Source: Caryophanales bacterium UBA1719 (GTDB lineage Bacteria > Bacillota_I > Bacilli_A > RFN20 > CAG-826). Taken from it: a stretch of DNA of 10,805 nucleotides. The translations under genes and the position numbers were made by a program. The stretch spans positions 11,393 through 22,197 of the forward strand of contig DCIT01000047.1 of NCBI GenBank assembly GCA_002317145.1. Reading direction: 5' to 3'. The notes beneath the pieces are model-generated. The model was not told where the DNA came from. It saw only the letters and a list, made by a program, of their open reading frames with translations, and searched no databases. Positions 1 to 6,037 of the stretch are shown here, piece after piece. How positions within the stretch are numbered: position 1 is the first letter of the stretch; every line of letters begins with the position of its first letter.

Positions 1-675
1 GATATTCATGGTGGAGGATTTGATCTAAAATTCCCTCATCATGAAAATGAAATTGCCCAAAACAAAGCCTCGCATAATAATAAGTTAGCGCATTATTGGA
101 TGCATAATGGCTTTGTGACATTTGATGATAATAAAATGTCTAAGTCATTGGGCAATGTCATTTTAGCGAAAGACGCTATTAAACAACATGGTGGTAATAC
201 AGTGAGATTAGCATTATTATCGAGTCACTATCGTGCCCCTGTTAAATTTAATTCTGATACTTTGTTAATGGCGAAATCTGAATTAAATAAAATTATTGAT
301 ACCTATAATAAATTAGCAGTCGCTCTTCAAATTAAAGATATTGATATTACTAAAAAAGAAAAAGTAGATATTACTCCATTTATTTCTTCTTTAGCGGATG
401 ATTTAAATATTTCTAATGCTTTAACTTATTTATATGAGATTCTTAAATCAGTAAATAATTTATTAAGAGATAAAAATTCTGATATAAATAAGTTAAAGGA
501 ATCATTTAATAAGATAAAAGATATGCTTTATCTATTAGGATTAAACATTGAATATCCTATATTAACTAATGAAGATAAAGCATTGATAAATGATTACAAT
601 TTATCGCGTATAAATAAGGATTATGCTAAATCAGATTTATTGCGTAAAAAGTTAATTGAAAAGAAATTATTATAA
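1..675 (+). CDS. cysS: cysteinyl-tRNA synthetase, C-terminal half (5' end outside window)
   Basis: This is the class I aminoacyl-tRNA synthetase that charges tRNA-Cys in the cytoplasm. The frame is open from base 1, so the gene enters from the left and only about 224 codons are present (the family is usually about 450 residues). The first codons encode DIHGGGFDLKFPHHENE, the signature of the active site with its zinc-binding histidine and glutamate region. The KMSKS loop that closes on ATP is at bases 133-147. After it come the helical tRNA-binding segments, ending with a short lysine-rich tail at a TAA stop. rlmB follows after 26 bases on the same strand. In Bacillus the Mini-III RNase gene mrnC lies between cysS and rlmB; here it is absent. 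Identification rests on motifs and is very secure. Confidence 0.97.
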   Translation, partial: DIHGGGFDLKFPHHENEIAQNKASHNNKLAHYWMHNGFVTFDDNKMSKSLGNVILAKDAIKQHGGNTVRLALLSSHYRAPVKFNSDTLLMAKSELNKIIDTYNKLAVALQIKDIDITKKEKVDITPFISSLADDLNISNALTYLYEILKSVNNLLRDKNSDINKLKESFNKIKDMLYLLGLNIEYPILTNEDKALINDYNLSRINKDYAKSDLLRKKLIEKKLL

Positions 676-701
676 CGATGGCACTCCAAGGTATATAAAG
701 T

Positions 702-1427
702 ATGGCAAAATTAATCTATGGAAGAAATTCCGTCATAACTGCATTATCAGTTAGTAGAGTGAAAAAGATTTATATTAATAGTTCTTTTAAAGATGAAAGA
801 ATCTTATCTTTAGCTAAGAGAAATAATATTAAACTCTTAAGAGTAGACGTAAATGAATTAAATAAATTAGTGAATAATCAAAACAATCAAGGTGTAGTTG
901 CGGAAGTTGATGATTATAAATATAACGAATTAAATGATCTAATTAACGATGGTAAGAAAGTTACTAATCCGATAATTATCATGTTAGATGAAATTGAAGA
1001 TCCACATAATTTAGGAGCGATTCTAAGAATTGCTGATGCATTTAATGCTGTTGGAGTAATTATTAAGAAAGATTCACAAGTTCCATTAAATGCCACCGTT
1101 GATAAGGTATCAACTGGTGCAATAAATTATGTAAAAGTTGCCCAAGTATCTAATTTAAATAACGCGATTAAGAAATTAAAAGATGAAGGATACTGGATTT
1201 ATGCTAGTGATGGAGAAGGAAATATTAATTATAGTAAAGCAGATTATAATTCTCCTATCGTATTAATCATCGGAAGCGAAGGTCGCGGAATATCTAGGCT
1301 TGTTAAAGAGAATAGCGATTATATTATTAAAATCCCAATGTATGGTCATGTAAATTCGTTAAATGCTAGTAACGCCTTAAGTGTTATATTATCTCATATT
1401 ATTAATTCAAGAAATTCTTCCCGTTAA
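702..1427 (+). CDS. rlmB: 23S rRNA (guanosine-2'-O-)-methyltransferase RlmB (TrmH/SpoU family)
   Basis: RlmB methylates the ribose of one guanosine in the peptidyl-transferase region of 23S rRNA using S-adenosylmethionine. The 241-residue length is normal. The N-terminal substrate-binding domain begins with YGRNSVITAL (residues 6-15). The SPOUT knot domain carries all three family motifs: DPHNLGAILRIADAF (100-114, with the conserved Asn103 and Arg109), IIGSEGRGI (189-197, with Glu194), and IPMYGHVNSLNASNALSV (211-228), which forms the trefoil-knot SAM site. The start ATG at 702 has only a weak AAGG upstream (688-691), so it may rely on translation continuing from cysS 26 bases away. The sigma-like gene follows 16 bases after the stop. 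Other SpoU enzymes such as TrmH are possible, but length, N-terminal domain and gene context favour RlmB. Confidence 0.93.
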   Translation: MAKLIYGRNSVITALSVSRVKKIYINSSFKDERILSLAKRNNIKLLRVDVNELNKLVNNQNNQGVVAEVDDYKYNELNDLINDGKKVTNPIIIMLDEIEDPHNLGAILRIADAFNAVGVIIKKDSQVPLNATVDKVSTGAINYVKVAQVSNLNNAIKKLKDEGYWIYASDGEGNINYSKADYNSPIVLIIGSEGRGISRLVKENSDYIIKIPMYGHVNSLNASNALSVILSHIINSRNSSR

Positions 1428-1429
1428 TT

Positions 1430-1446
1430 AGGAGGAAATAAAAATA
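1430..1446 (+). promoter_or_regulatory. strong Shine-Dalgarno site positioned on an ATA codon
   Basis: AGGAGG at 1430-1435 is the best ribosome binding site in the window. The codon 8 bases downstream is ATA (1444-1446), in frame with the sigma-like protein. No ATG, GTG or TTG in that frame is within normal reach; the ATG at 1467 is in another frame and meets a stop after three codons. The site therefore decides the start of the downstream gene in favour of a non-canonical codon. Confidence 0.65.
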
Positions 1447-2034
1447 GCTAATAGCTCACCAAGTGATGAGCAACTAGTGAAATTACATAGAAAGAAAAGA
1501 ATAAATGCGATTTTTACTCTATATTCTAGATATCGTTTATATGGATATTCGATAGTTAACTTTCAATTAAAGAAGTGTGGTTTATTAAATTCTTTAGGCG
1601 ATGAAAGAGATTCAATTGTCTATGATGCAGTTGATGAAGCAATTGAAGCGTTTGATGAAAACAAAGGAAGCTTTAAATCTTTACTATCGAAAATTATTAT
1701 CAATATTACATTAAAGTATGTGAATAAATTCTCTCGTGATCCTTTAAGTGACTATATCTCTTTAGATGAAGAGAGAAAGATTGGAGATGAATTAGTATTC
1801 ATGGACTCAAGTATTAATAATATTTCAAATGAAAAAGAGATTATGTTTAATACTGAAATTGATTTTATTAAAGATAATTACAATGGACGATATCAAAGAA
1901 GAATAAAAAGAATGGTAGAGATGAAAAGAGATGGATTTACTTATAAAGAAATTGCTGTTCGTTATCAAACAACTGAAAAAGCAGTTCGCGCAATTTTCTA
2001 TCGTTTAAAGATACGAATGAATAAAATAAAATAG
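1444..2034 (+). CDS. divergent SigH-like RNA polymerase sigma factor, probable ATA start
   Basis: The protein (196 residues from the ATA) looks like a sigma-70 family factor of the SigH/ECF size class. The N-terminus reads ANSSPSDEQLVKLHRKKR; SDEQLV is a common opening of such factors. Region 2 is weakly conserved, around the acidic stretch DERDSIVYDAVDEAIEAFDE. The C-terminal part has a helix-turn-helix (GFTYKEIAVRYQTTEKAVRA) typical of region 4, which would bind the -35 element. Position also points to sigH, which follows rlmB and yacP in Bacillus; yacP is missing here. A perfect AGGAGG at 1430-1435 stands 8 bases before ATA (1444-1446), and an in-frame stop at 1429-1431 rules out anything further upstream. 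The next in-frame start candidate, GTG at 1477, has no ribosome binding site and would remove the SDEQLV segment. The gene ends in TAG, converging on the next gene with a 7-base gap. Which genes it controls cannot be told. Confidence 0.72.
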   Translation: MANSSPSDEQLVKLHRKKRINAIFTLYSRYRLYGYSIVNFQLKKCGLLNSLGDERDSIVYDAVDEAIEAFDENKGSFKSLLSKIIINITLKYVNKFSRDPLSDYISLDEERKIGDELVFMDSSINNISNEKEIMFNTEIDFIKDNYNGRYQRRIKRMVEMKRDGFTYKEIAVRYQTTEKAVRAIFYRLKIRMNKIK

Positions 2035-2041
2035 GAATAAA

Positions 2042-2491
2042 TTATCTATGAGATTTAATATATTCTTCTAATATTTTAGCGGTATATCCAATTACGTATT
2101 TGCAAGGTCTAGTTTTATAATATTCTGTTGTTCTTTTATCAGGAACATAACTAGTTTTATCGTCTTTAAAATTTAGAATCTCTTTACAAGATATTGTTCC
2201 AAACTCTTTTTTAAAAGACTCCGCTAATTCATGAACACGTTTATATATTTCTTCTTTCTTTTTTATATCATTAGAATCATTACCGTATAAATAACCAAGG
2301 ACTAAACATGCGGTTGAAAATGCTCCACATGTTTGTCTTAATCTTCCTAAACCTCCTCCAAGAGGTGAAGATATTTTTAGCAAGGTCTTTTCATCAATGT
2401 TTTTAACATAATCTTTAAAAGATAAAATAATTGCTTGTGAACAGCTATAACCTTTTAAAAAATATGATTCCGCTAACTCTTTTTTATCCAT
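2042..2491 (-). CDS. C_GCAxxG_C_C family redox protein
   Basis: The 149-residue protein matches the cysteine pattern that names the C_GCAxxG_C_C family: GYSCSQA near the N-terminus (Cys17), then GGGLGRLRQTCGAFSTACLV (Cys55 and Cys62), then SCKEIL (Cys102) and RPCKYV (Cys130). The glycine-rich run SSPLGGGLGR before the central cysteine is also typical. Members are small cytoplasmic proteins thought to be redox active or to bind a cofactor; the exact reaction is unknown and nothing here settles it. The start at 2491 has no Shine-Dalgarno site, but TATAAT lies 7 bases upstream, so the message may be leaderless. It is divergent from the membrane protein gene at 2559 and converges with the sigma-like gene. 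Confidence 0.85.
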   Translation of the reverse strand: MDKKELAESYFLKGYSCSQAIILSFKDYVKNIDEKTLLKISSPLGGGLGRLRQTCGAFSTACLVLGYLYGNDSNDIKKKEEIYKRVHELAESFKKEFGTISCKEILNFKDDKTSYVPDKRTTEYYKTRPCKYVIGYTAKILEEYIKSHR

Positions 2492-2498
2492 TGCTTTA

Positions 2499-2504
2499 AT
2501 TATA
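2499..2504 (-). promoter_or_regulatory. -10 element for the C_GCAxxG_C_C gene
   Basis: The minus strand reads TATAAT followed by 7 bases and the ATG at 2491. Transcription would begin at or next to the start codon. No convincing -35 hexamer is seen. Confidence 0.55.
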
Positions 2505-2524
2505 TCTTTTTAAGTTTATTTGTA

Positions 2525-2530
2525 TATAAT
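2525..2530 (+). promoter_or_regulatory. -10 element for the 2559 membrane protein gene
   Basis: A perfect TATAAT lies 28 bases before the ATG at 2559. No good -35 hexamer is visible. Initiation about 7 bases downstream (near 2537) would give a leader made almost entirely of the palindrome at 2536-2553. Confidence 0.5.
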
Positions 2531-2535
2531 AATAT

Positions 2536-2553
2536 AAGCAATTTAAATTGCTT
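2536..2553. repeat. 18-bp perfect palindrome just upstream of the 2559 start codon
   Basis: AAGCAATTTAAATTGCTT is its own reverse complement. It sits between a TATAAT (2525-2530) and the ATG at 2559, and no Shine-Dalgarno site is present. It could be a repressor operator downstream of the promoter, or fold in the mRNA as a 7-bp hairpin with a TTAA loop at the very 5' end. Its role is inferred from position only. Confidence 0.6.
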
Positions 2554-2558
2554 TTATT

Positions 2559-3815
2559 ATGAACAAAACACTTGATATACAAAAAGGACATAGTTACGAA
2601 GAGTATCGTCGTTATTTTGCTTATGAATATGACCGAGGCATTGTTTTAGCGTTCTCTAAAAGCGAAAAAGAATACATGGATCCTAGTAGACAATACTGGG
2701 AATTAAAAAATAAAAAAGGTATTACTAAATATTATCAATTACCTAAATACGTTAAAGCCTTTACAGTATTTAATCCATACTGCACTAGAGGAGTAATGCA
2801 TAGAGTTCCTGCTAGAACAGCATTATCTATTTTAGGTGGTGTCGCTATAGCCTCTATTACCTGTAGCTTTGTTGGTAAAACTTATTTTGGGCGTAAAGAC
2901 TTTGATGATGTTCCAGTTAAAGTAGTGGACTTAAAAACTGCTGCTATTGATTATGTTCAAAAATATAAAGGCAAAGATGTTAGCAATCTACCTGTTTATC
3001 AAGTCGCTAGTTATGCTATGGGGCAATCTTTATATGATGTTACCTATAAAGAAGAAGGCACACAAAGAATATATACCGCTAACGAAAAAGAAAAGATGAT
3101 GACTATTGGACATGGTCATTCAGATACTTACGTTATTATCACTCATGTTTTAGTAGATATCTCTAACTGCTTTATTCAAAATGGTAATAAAGCTTTAGAA
3201 GAATCTATTTCTTATGGAACTATGTCATTAACTCAATTTGGTAAAAGAGATTACTACAATGATTTAGGGAATAAAGAAGTTTCTGCTTATCAGGGAGAAG
3301 CTAAATCAAAAGATCAATGCAACTGGAGTGATAAAACAATAAAAGTTTATCCTACTAAAGATGATTATATGGCAGTTGCAGGTAAAGATCCTAGTCAGCC
3401 ATTCTTATATAACATCTCTGAAGAAACTGTTCTAACAGATAAAGTATATGATGAAGATCCAACTACAATGGAAAAGCATTTTGGAAACTCTAAAATTACT
3501 GCTAATAAAGATAATAAAGGTGAAATAACAGGATATACCATTGATATGGATTTACATAACATAAAAGGTGTAACAAGGTATGCTAAGCGTATGAATTATT
3601 TATCTGGTAAAACTCCTGATTACTTTAAGACAGTACATCTTCAATTTATCACTGATAATGAATTAAAAATAATAAGCAGTGAAGTTAACGAGGATTACTC
3701 GGTAACTCTAATGCCTACAACTGGATGGTTTAAAACTAAATTTTATTACGGGAATGATGCAATTAATATACCAAATAAAACGGAGAGTGTTGACTACAGT
3801 AAATATCAATTTTAA
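2559..3815 (+). CDS. unrecognised single-pass membrane protein with large outer domain
   Basis: I do not recognise this 418-residue protein. Residues 1-85 are charged and rich in tyrosine and arginine and should be cytoplasmic. Residues about 87-106 (TALSILGGVAIASITCSFVG) form one hydrophobic transmembrane segment, preceded by basic residues (MHRVPAR), so the remaining 300 or so residues should face outside. That domain has alternating polar and hydrophobic stretches suggesting beta structure, especially near the C-terminus (FKTVHLQFITDNELKIISSEV, then SVTLMP and FKTKFYYG). There is no lipobox, LPXTG anchor or catalytic motif that I can see. The gene has no Shine-Dalgarno site and a palindrome in its leader. 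tRNA-Arg begins 6 bases after the stop. It is a real gene by length and composition; a sensor, anchor or envelope role would be a guess. Confidence 0.8.
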   Translation: MNKTLDIQKGHSYEEYRRYFAYEYDRGIVLAFSKSEKEYMDPSRQYWELKNKKGITKYYQLPKYVKAFTVFNPYCTRGVMHRVPARTALSILGGVAIASITCSFVGKTYFGRKDFDDVPVKVVDLKTAAIDYVQKYKGKDVSNLPVYQVASYAMGQSLYDVTYKEEGTQRIYTANEKEKMMTIGHGHSDTYVIITHVLVDISNCFIQNGNKALEESISYGTMSLTQFGKRDYYNDLGNKEVSAYQGEAKSKDQCNWSDKTIKVYPTKDDYMAVAGKDPSQPFLYNISEETVLTDKVYDEDPTTMEKHFGNSKITANKDNKGEITGYTIDMDLHNIKGVTRYAKRMNYLSGKTPDYFKTVHLQFITDNELKIISSEVNEDYSVTLMPTTGWFKTKFYYGNDAINIPNKTESVDYSKYQF

Positions 3816-3818
3816 AAT
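3790..3818 (+). promoter_or_regulatory. possible tRNA-Arg promoter inside the end of the membrane protein gene
   Basis: TTGACT (3790-3795) and TAAAAT (3813-3818) are separated by exactly 17 bases. The tRNA begins at 3822, only 3 bases after the -10, which is closer than normal initiation spacing. Either transcription starts unusually close, or the tRNA is co-transcribed with the upstream gene and this match is fortuitous. Confidence 0.35.
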
Positions 3819-3821
3819 AAT

Positions 3822-3899
3822 GCGCCTATAGCTCAGTTTGGATAGAGCATCTTCCTCCTAAGAAGAGGGTCGGACGTTCGAATCGCCCTAGGCGCGCCA
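3822..3899 (+). tRNA. tRNA-Arg (anticodon CCU)
   Basis: The 78-base cloverleaf has a perfect 7-bp acceptor (GCGCCTA with TAGGCGC), a D-stem GCTC/GAGC, an anticodon stem TCTTC/GAAGA around CTCCTAA (anticodon CCT at 3857-3859), a T-loop TTCGAAT and an encoded GCCA end. It reads AGG arginine codons. The T-stem GGACG/CGCCC has an A-C mismatch at its middle pair (3874 with 3886), which is unusual. It begins 6 bases after a coding gene, and a glycosyltransferase start codon follows 20 bases after its end, with no terminator between. Confidence 0.95.
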
Positions 3900-3906
3900 A
3901 ATAATA

Positions 3907-3912
3907 TAAAAT
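3907..3912 (+). promoter_or_regulatory. possible -10 element for the glycosyltransferase
   Basis: TAAAAT lies 7 bases before the ATG at 3920 and no Shine-Dalgarno site is present. It overlaps the conserved tRNA trailer AATAATATAA (3900-3909). Either a leaderless message starts here or the gene is read through from tRNA-Arg. Confidence 0.4.
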
Positions 3913-3919
3913 AATAATT

Positions 3920-4936
3920 ATGAAATTACTTACAATTGCAATACCTACATACAATGGAGCAAAACATCTCCTAAAAAATTTCGAAAGATCACACCTCGAT
4001 AGTGATGATGTTGAATATTTAATTGTTGATGATGGAAGTAAAGATAACACTTTAGAAGTCGCTAAAAAATTCGCAAAAAAATATAAAAATGTAAAAGTTC
4101 ATCACCAAAAAAATACTGGATATGGTGGTGTATGTAACGCTGTGTTTAAAATGGTTGATACTAAATATTTATATATTCTTGATTGCGATGATTATCTCGA
4201 TGCTAAGGTATTAAAATACGAAGTTAATGAAATGAAAAAAATGAGTAATAAAAATATCGATATTTTTGGAACTCATTTTGCATATCAAAATCCATCAGGG
4301 AAAACATTTAAAGATGGAATAGAAAGATTTGTTGCACATAATAAAATCATAACCGCTAAAGATATTAAGAAATTTACTGTGTATTCTTTCTTTATGTGTC
4401 ATAACTTAATATTTAATACTAGATTATTAAAGGAACATCCTATTGAATTACCGTTATGTTATTACTGCGATACTCAATTCGCTGCATATCTATTAATGTA
4501 TGCAGATAAATATTATTTCTTTGATGAAGTTTTATATTACTATCAAGTTGGAACAGCTGATCAATCAGTATCGTTCTTAAGTGTTGCTAGGAACTATACT
4601 CATTATTTAAAAATGTTTGAATCAACAATGAAAATGGTTACTAAAGAAGAATATCAAGCTATAAAAAGTAAAAGACAAAAAGATTTAGTTATGCATTATG
4701 TATTTTGTATTACTTTCTTAGCGTTATATTCTTCTTATATCTTTTATAATAAGAATAGAGATAAAGTTTTTAAAAGTTATATAAAAAGAGCTAAAAAAGA
4801 AAATAGTTATATCTTTAATCTAATGGTGTGGAAGTCTGTATATAAATTTACTTATTTAATTCCTAAACGTATTAGAGGAAGATTCTTTATTATAGGAAAA
4901 AGAAAATTCGCTAAAGAAATTGCTTGGGAAGTTTAA
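3920..4936 (+). CDS. family 2 glycosyltransferase
   Basis: The enzyme should transfer a sugar from a nucleotide-sugar donor to a polysaccharide, teichoic acid or lipid acceptor at the inner face of the membrane. The GT-A fold is clear at the N-terminus: LTIAIPTYNG (residues 4-13), VEYLIVDDGSKDNT (31-44) and the metal-binding DxD-type motif LDCDDY (87-92). The 338-residue length is usual for a stand-alone GT2. The C-terminal third has hydrophobic aromatic stretches around residues 250-275 and a very basic end, which may help it sit on the membrane; no clear multi-pass region is seen. It has no Shine-Dalgarno site. It is a single gene between two tRNAs rather than part of a capsule cluster, so the acceptor cannot be inferred. 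Confidence 0.9.
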   Translation: MKLLTIAIPTYNGAKHLLKNFERSHLDSDDVEYLIVDDGSKDNTLEVAKKFAKKYKNVKVHHQKNTGYGGVCNAVFKMVDTKYLYILDCDDYLDAKVLKYEVNEMKKMSNKNIDIFGTHFAYQNPSGKTFKDGIERFVAHNKIITAKDIKKFTVYSFFMCHNLIFNTRLLKEHPIELPLCYYCDTQFAAYLLMYADKYYFFDEVLYYYQVGTADQSVSFLSVARNYTHYLKMFESTMKMVTKEEYQAIKSKRQKDLVMHYVFCITFLALYSSYIFYNKNRDKVFKSYIKRAKKENSYIFNLMVWKSVYKFTYLIPKRIRGRFFIIGKRKFAKEIAWEV

Positions 4937-4958
4937 GTTAGTAAAAGAATTAAACTAA

Positions 4959-4987
4959 TTGACATATTTATCTTATATATAGATAAT
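4959..4987 (+). promoter_or_regulatory. tRNA-Ala promoter
   Basis: TTGACA (4959-4964), a 17-base spacer and GATAAT (4982-4987) form the best-matched sigma-A-type promoter in the window. Transcription should start near 4994, giving a leader of about 19 bases before tRNA-Ala at 5013. Confidence 0.8.
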
Positions 4988-5012
4988 AATTAAGCGCGTT
5001 TAATACGCATTT

Positions 5013-5088
5013 GGGGCAGTAGCTCACCTGGGAGAGCGCCTCCATGGCATGGAGGAGGTAGCGGGTTCGATCCCCGTCTGCTCCACCA
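5013..5088 (+). tRNA. tRNA-Ala (anticodon GGC)
   Basis: The 76-base cloverleaf has the acceptor GGGGCAG/CTGCTCC, including the G3-U70 wobble pair that is the identity mark of alanine tRNA, a D-stem GCTC/GAGC, an anticodon stem CCTCC/GGAGG around ATGGCAT (anticodon GGC at 5046-5048), a T-arm GCGGG-TTCGATC-CCCGT and encoded ACCA. The A32-U38 combination in the loop is the one known for GGC alanine tRNAs. It reads GCC and GCU codons and has its own promoter and terminator. Confidence 0.98.
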
Positions 5089-5099
5089 AATAATATAAC

Positions 5100-5125
5100 A
5101 ATCTGCTTTTTAGCAGATTTTTTAT
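5100..5125 (+). terminator. intrinsic terminator of tRNA-Ala
   Basis: A 7-bp stem AATCTGC/GCAGATT with loop TTTTTA is followed by a T-rich tail (TTTTATTT). It begins 12 bases after the CCA end of the tRNA. Confidence 0.9.
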
Positions 5126-5130
5126 TTATA

Positions 5131-5154
5131 AAAGAAAAGCGAGGTTACCCTCGC
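5131..5154 (-). terminator. intrinsic terminator of the minus-strand small RNA
   Basis: On the minus strand GCGAGG-GTAA-CCTCGC forms a 6-bp G+C-rich hairpin with a GNRA-like loop, followed by TTTTCTTTTAT. It faces the tRNA-Ala terminator, so the two transcripts converge. Confidence 0.85.
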
Positions 5155-5250
5155 ACCATATTATTTCAATGGACAGGCCCTGATTTCTTCCCCACACTGT
5201 TGAGTAGTCCCGGACTCCAGGAGCTATCAAGTGACCCTTAGATGTGGTCT
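5131..5250 (-). ncRNA. unidentified structured small RNA candidate, about 120 nt
   Basis: There is no reading frame here, but the minus strand has the parts of a stand-alone RNA gene: a promoter (TTGTAT-18-TATTAT), a G+C content well above the flanks, and a terminator. The predicted transcript starts near 5250 (AGACCACATC). Its centre (5233 down to 5195) folds into a 16-bp hairpin with small bulges: CAC/GTG, TTGA/TCAA, TAG/CTA, and TCCTGG/CCGGGA around loop AGT. ACCACAT at the 5' end can pair with the ATATGGT just before the terminator, closing a multi-part fold. I compared it by eye with 4.5S/SRP RNA, tmRNA, RNase P RNA, 6S RNA and common riboswitches and found none of their core motifs. It lies downstream of the DUF3800 gene and could instead be its 3' untranslated region, though the promoter argues for separate transcription. 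Confidence 0.6.
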
Positions 5251-5256
5251 AGTTAT

Positions 5257-5286
5257 ATAATAATATATAATTCTTATTTAATACAA
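5257..5286 (-). promoter_or_regulatory. promoter of the minus-strand small RNA
   Basis: Minus strand TTGTAT (5286-5281), 18-base spacer, TATTAT (5262-5257), predicting a start near 5250. The -35 hexamer abuts the stop codon of the DUF3800 gene (5287-5289). Confidence 0.5.
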
Positions 5287-5982
5287 CTATTTTAAAAACA
5301 GTTTTCTTATTTTAGAAAAATAATTAGTTTTAAAAGATAACTTTGTGTTAAAAAATTCTCGCTCTTTATATGTTGTTTTTGAATATTTAAATTTTTCATT
5401 TATAACGTAAAGAGTAGCAATCACATCAGAAATTTGAATTAAAATTTGATTTTTCATAGTGTCATCAAAATTGAAGGTGACAGTATTTGTAGAATTTGAA
5501 AACGCAGATTTAATAATATCAGTTAATTCCTTTTGACCGTTATCGTAGTGTATTGTTATTTTCGCATAGTTGCACAAGAAATTTGAAAATTTTTGAAGCT
5601 AAGCCTTTATTTTTCTTTTTAAATCCTTTTGCAGAATGTTTAAATTTTTACAATTATTTTTATCTGATGCGCAAACAAATGTTTTAATTTTAATTTTTTC
5701 TGCAAAACTTAAGAAGGTTTCTAAAGCTTTAATCCGTTTTTCTAAACTGATGTTCATATATATCCCTTTTTGTCTAATAAGCGGTGATGTATGGATTAAA
5801 TCAATGTTTTTATCAATTTTATATAGTGCATTGAGAAGTTCTTTCTTTTCCTTGCTGAAAGAGTCTGATTCACTGAGAACAAAAGATATAACATAAAATC
5901 TACTACCGCCTTCTTTGTCAAATTCAAAATTCCCAGATTCGTCAATAAAAATATGCAATGTCTTTGTTTGTTTTTTCTTCAT
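5287..5982 (-). pseudogene. DUF3800 domain gene interrupted by one in-frame TAG
   Basis: Reading one frame from the ATG at 5982 to the TAG at 5287-5289 gives 231 codons, a normal length for a small DUF3800 protein, broken only by an amber codon at 5599-5601. The first part (127 residues) starts with LHIFIDESGNFEF, the conserved DUF3800 opening with the acidic IDESG motif, followed by FYVISFVLSES. The second part has KITIHYDNGQKELT and QISDVIATL, the conserved C-terminal motifs. Across the stop the frame continues sensibly (KRKIKA, stop, LQKFSNFLCNYAKITIHYDNG). The family is predicted to have an RNase H-like fold and is often found in mobile or defence regions; no function is established here. 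TAG also ends the gene and ends the sigma-like gene, so it is a real stop in this genome. A recent nonsense mutation is most likely; two separate genes, readthrough or a sequencing error are alternatives. Confidence 0.8.
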
Positions 5983-6037
5983 ATTTCAACCATATTTTAC
6001 ATGATTTTATATGAAGTGGAGTTTCTTTGAAATTTGC

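Noticed and set aside
914..1096. Minus-strand open frame of 60 codons inside rlmB
   Set aside because: It is antisense to the conserved RlmB knot domain and has no ribosome binding site.
3826..4050. Minus-strand open frame of 74 codons over tRNA-Arg and the glycosyltransferase start
   Set aside because: It translates the complement of a tRNA and of the GT2 motif region; the coding evidence is on the other strand.
5131..5250. Assignment of the small RNA as SRP, 6S, tmRNA or RNase P RNA
   Set aside because: The GGAA-tetraloop domain with AGCAGCC, the tmRNA tRNA-like end, the RNase P core and the 6S length and bubble layout are not visible; naming it would be a guess.
5599..5601. Pyrrolysine or suppressor reading of the TAG in the DUF3800 gene
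   Set aside because: TAG ends the same gene and the sigma-like gene, no suppressor tRNA is in the window, and a simple nonsense mutation explains it.
5636..5896. Plus-strand open frame of 86 codons opposite the DUF3800 gene
   Set aside because: It is a shadow of the DUF3800 N-terminal half, which has clear family motifs on the minus strand.
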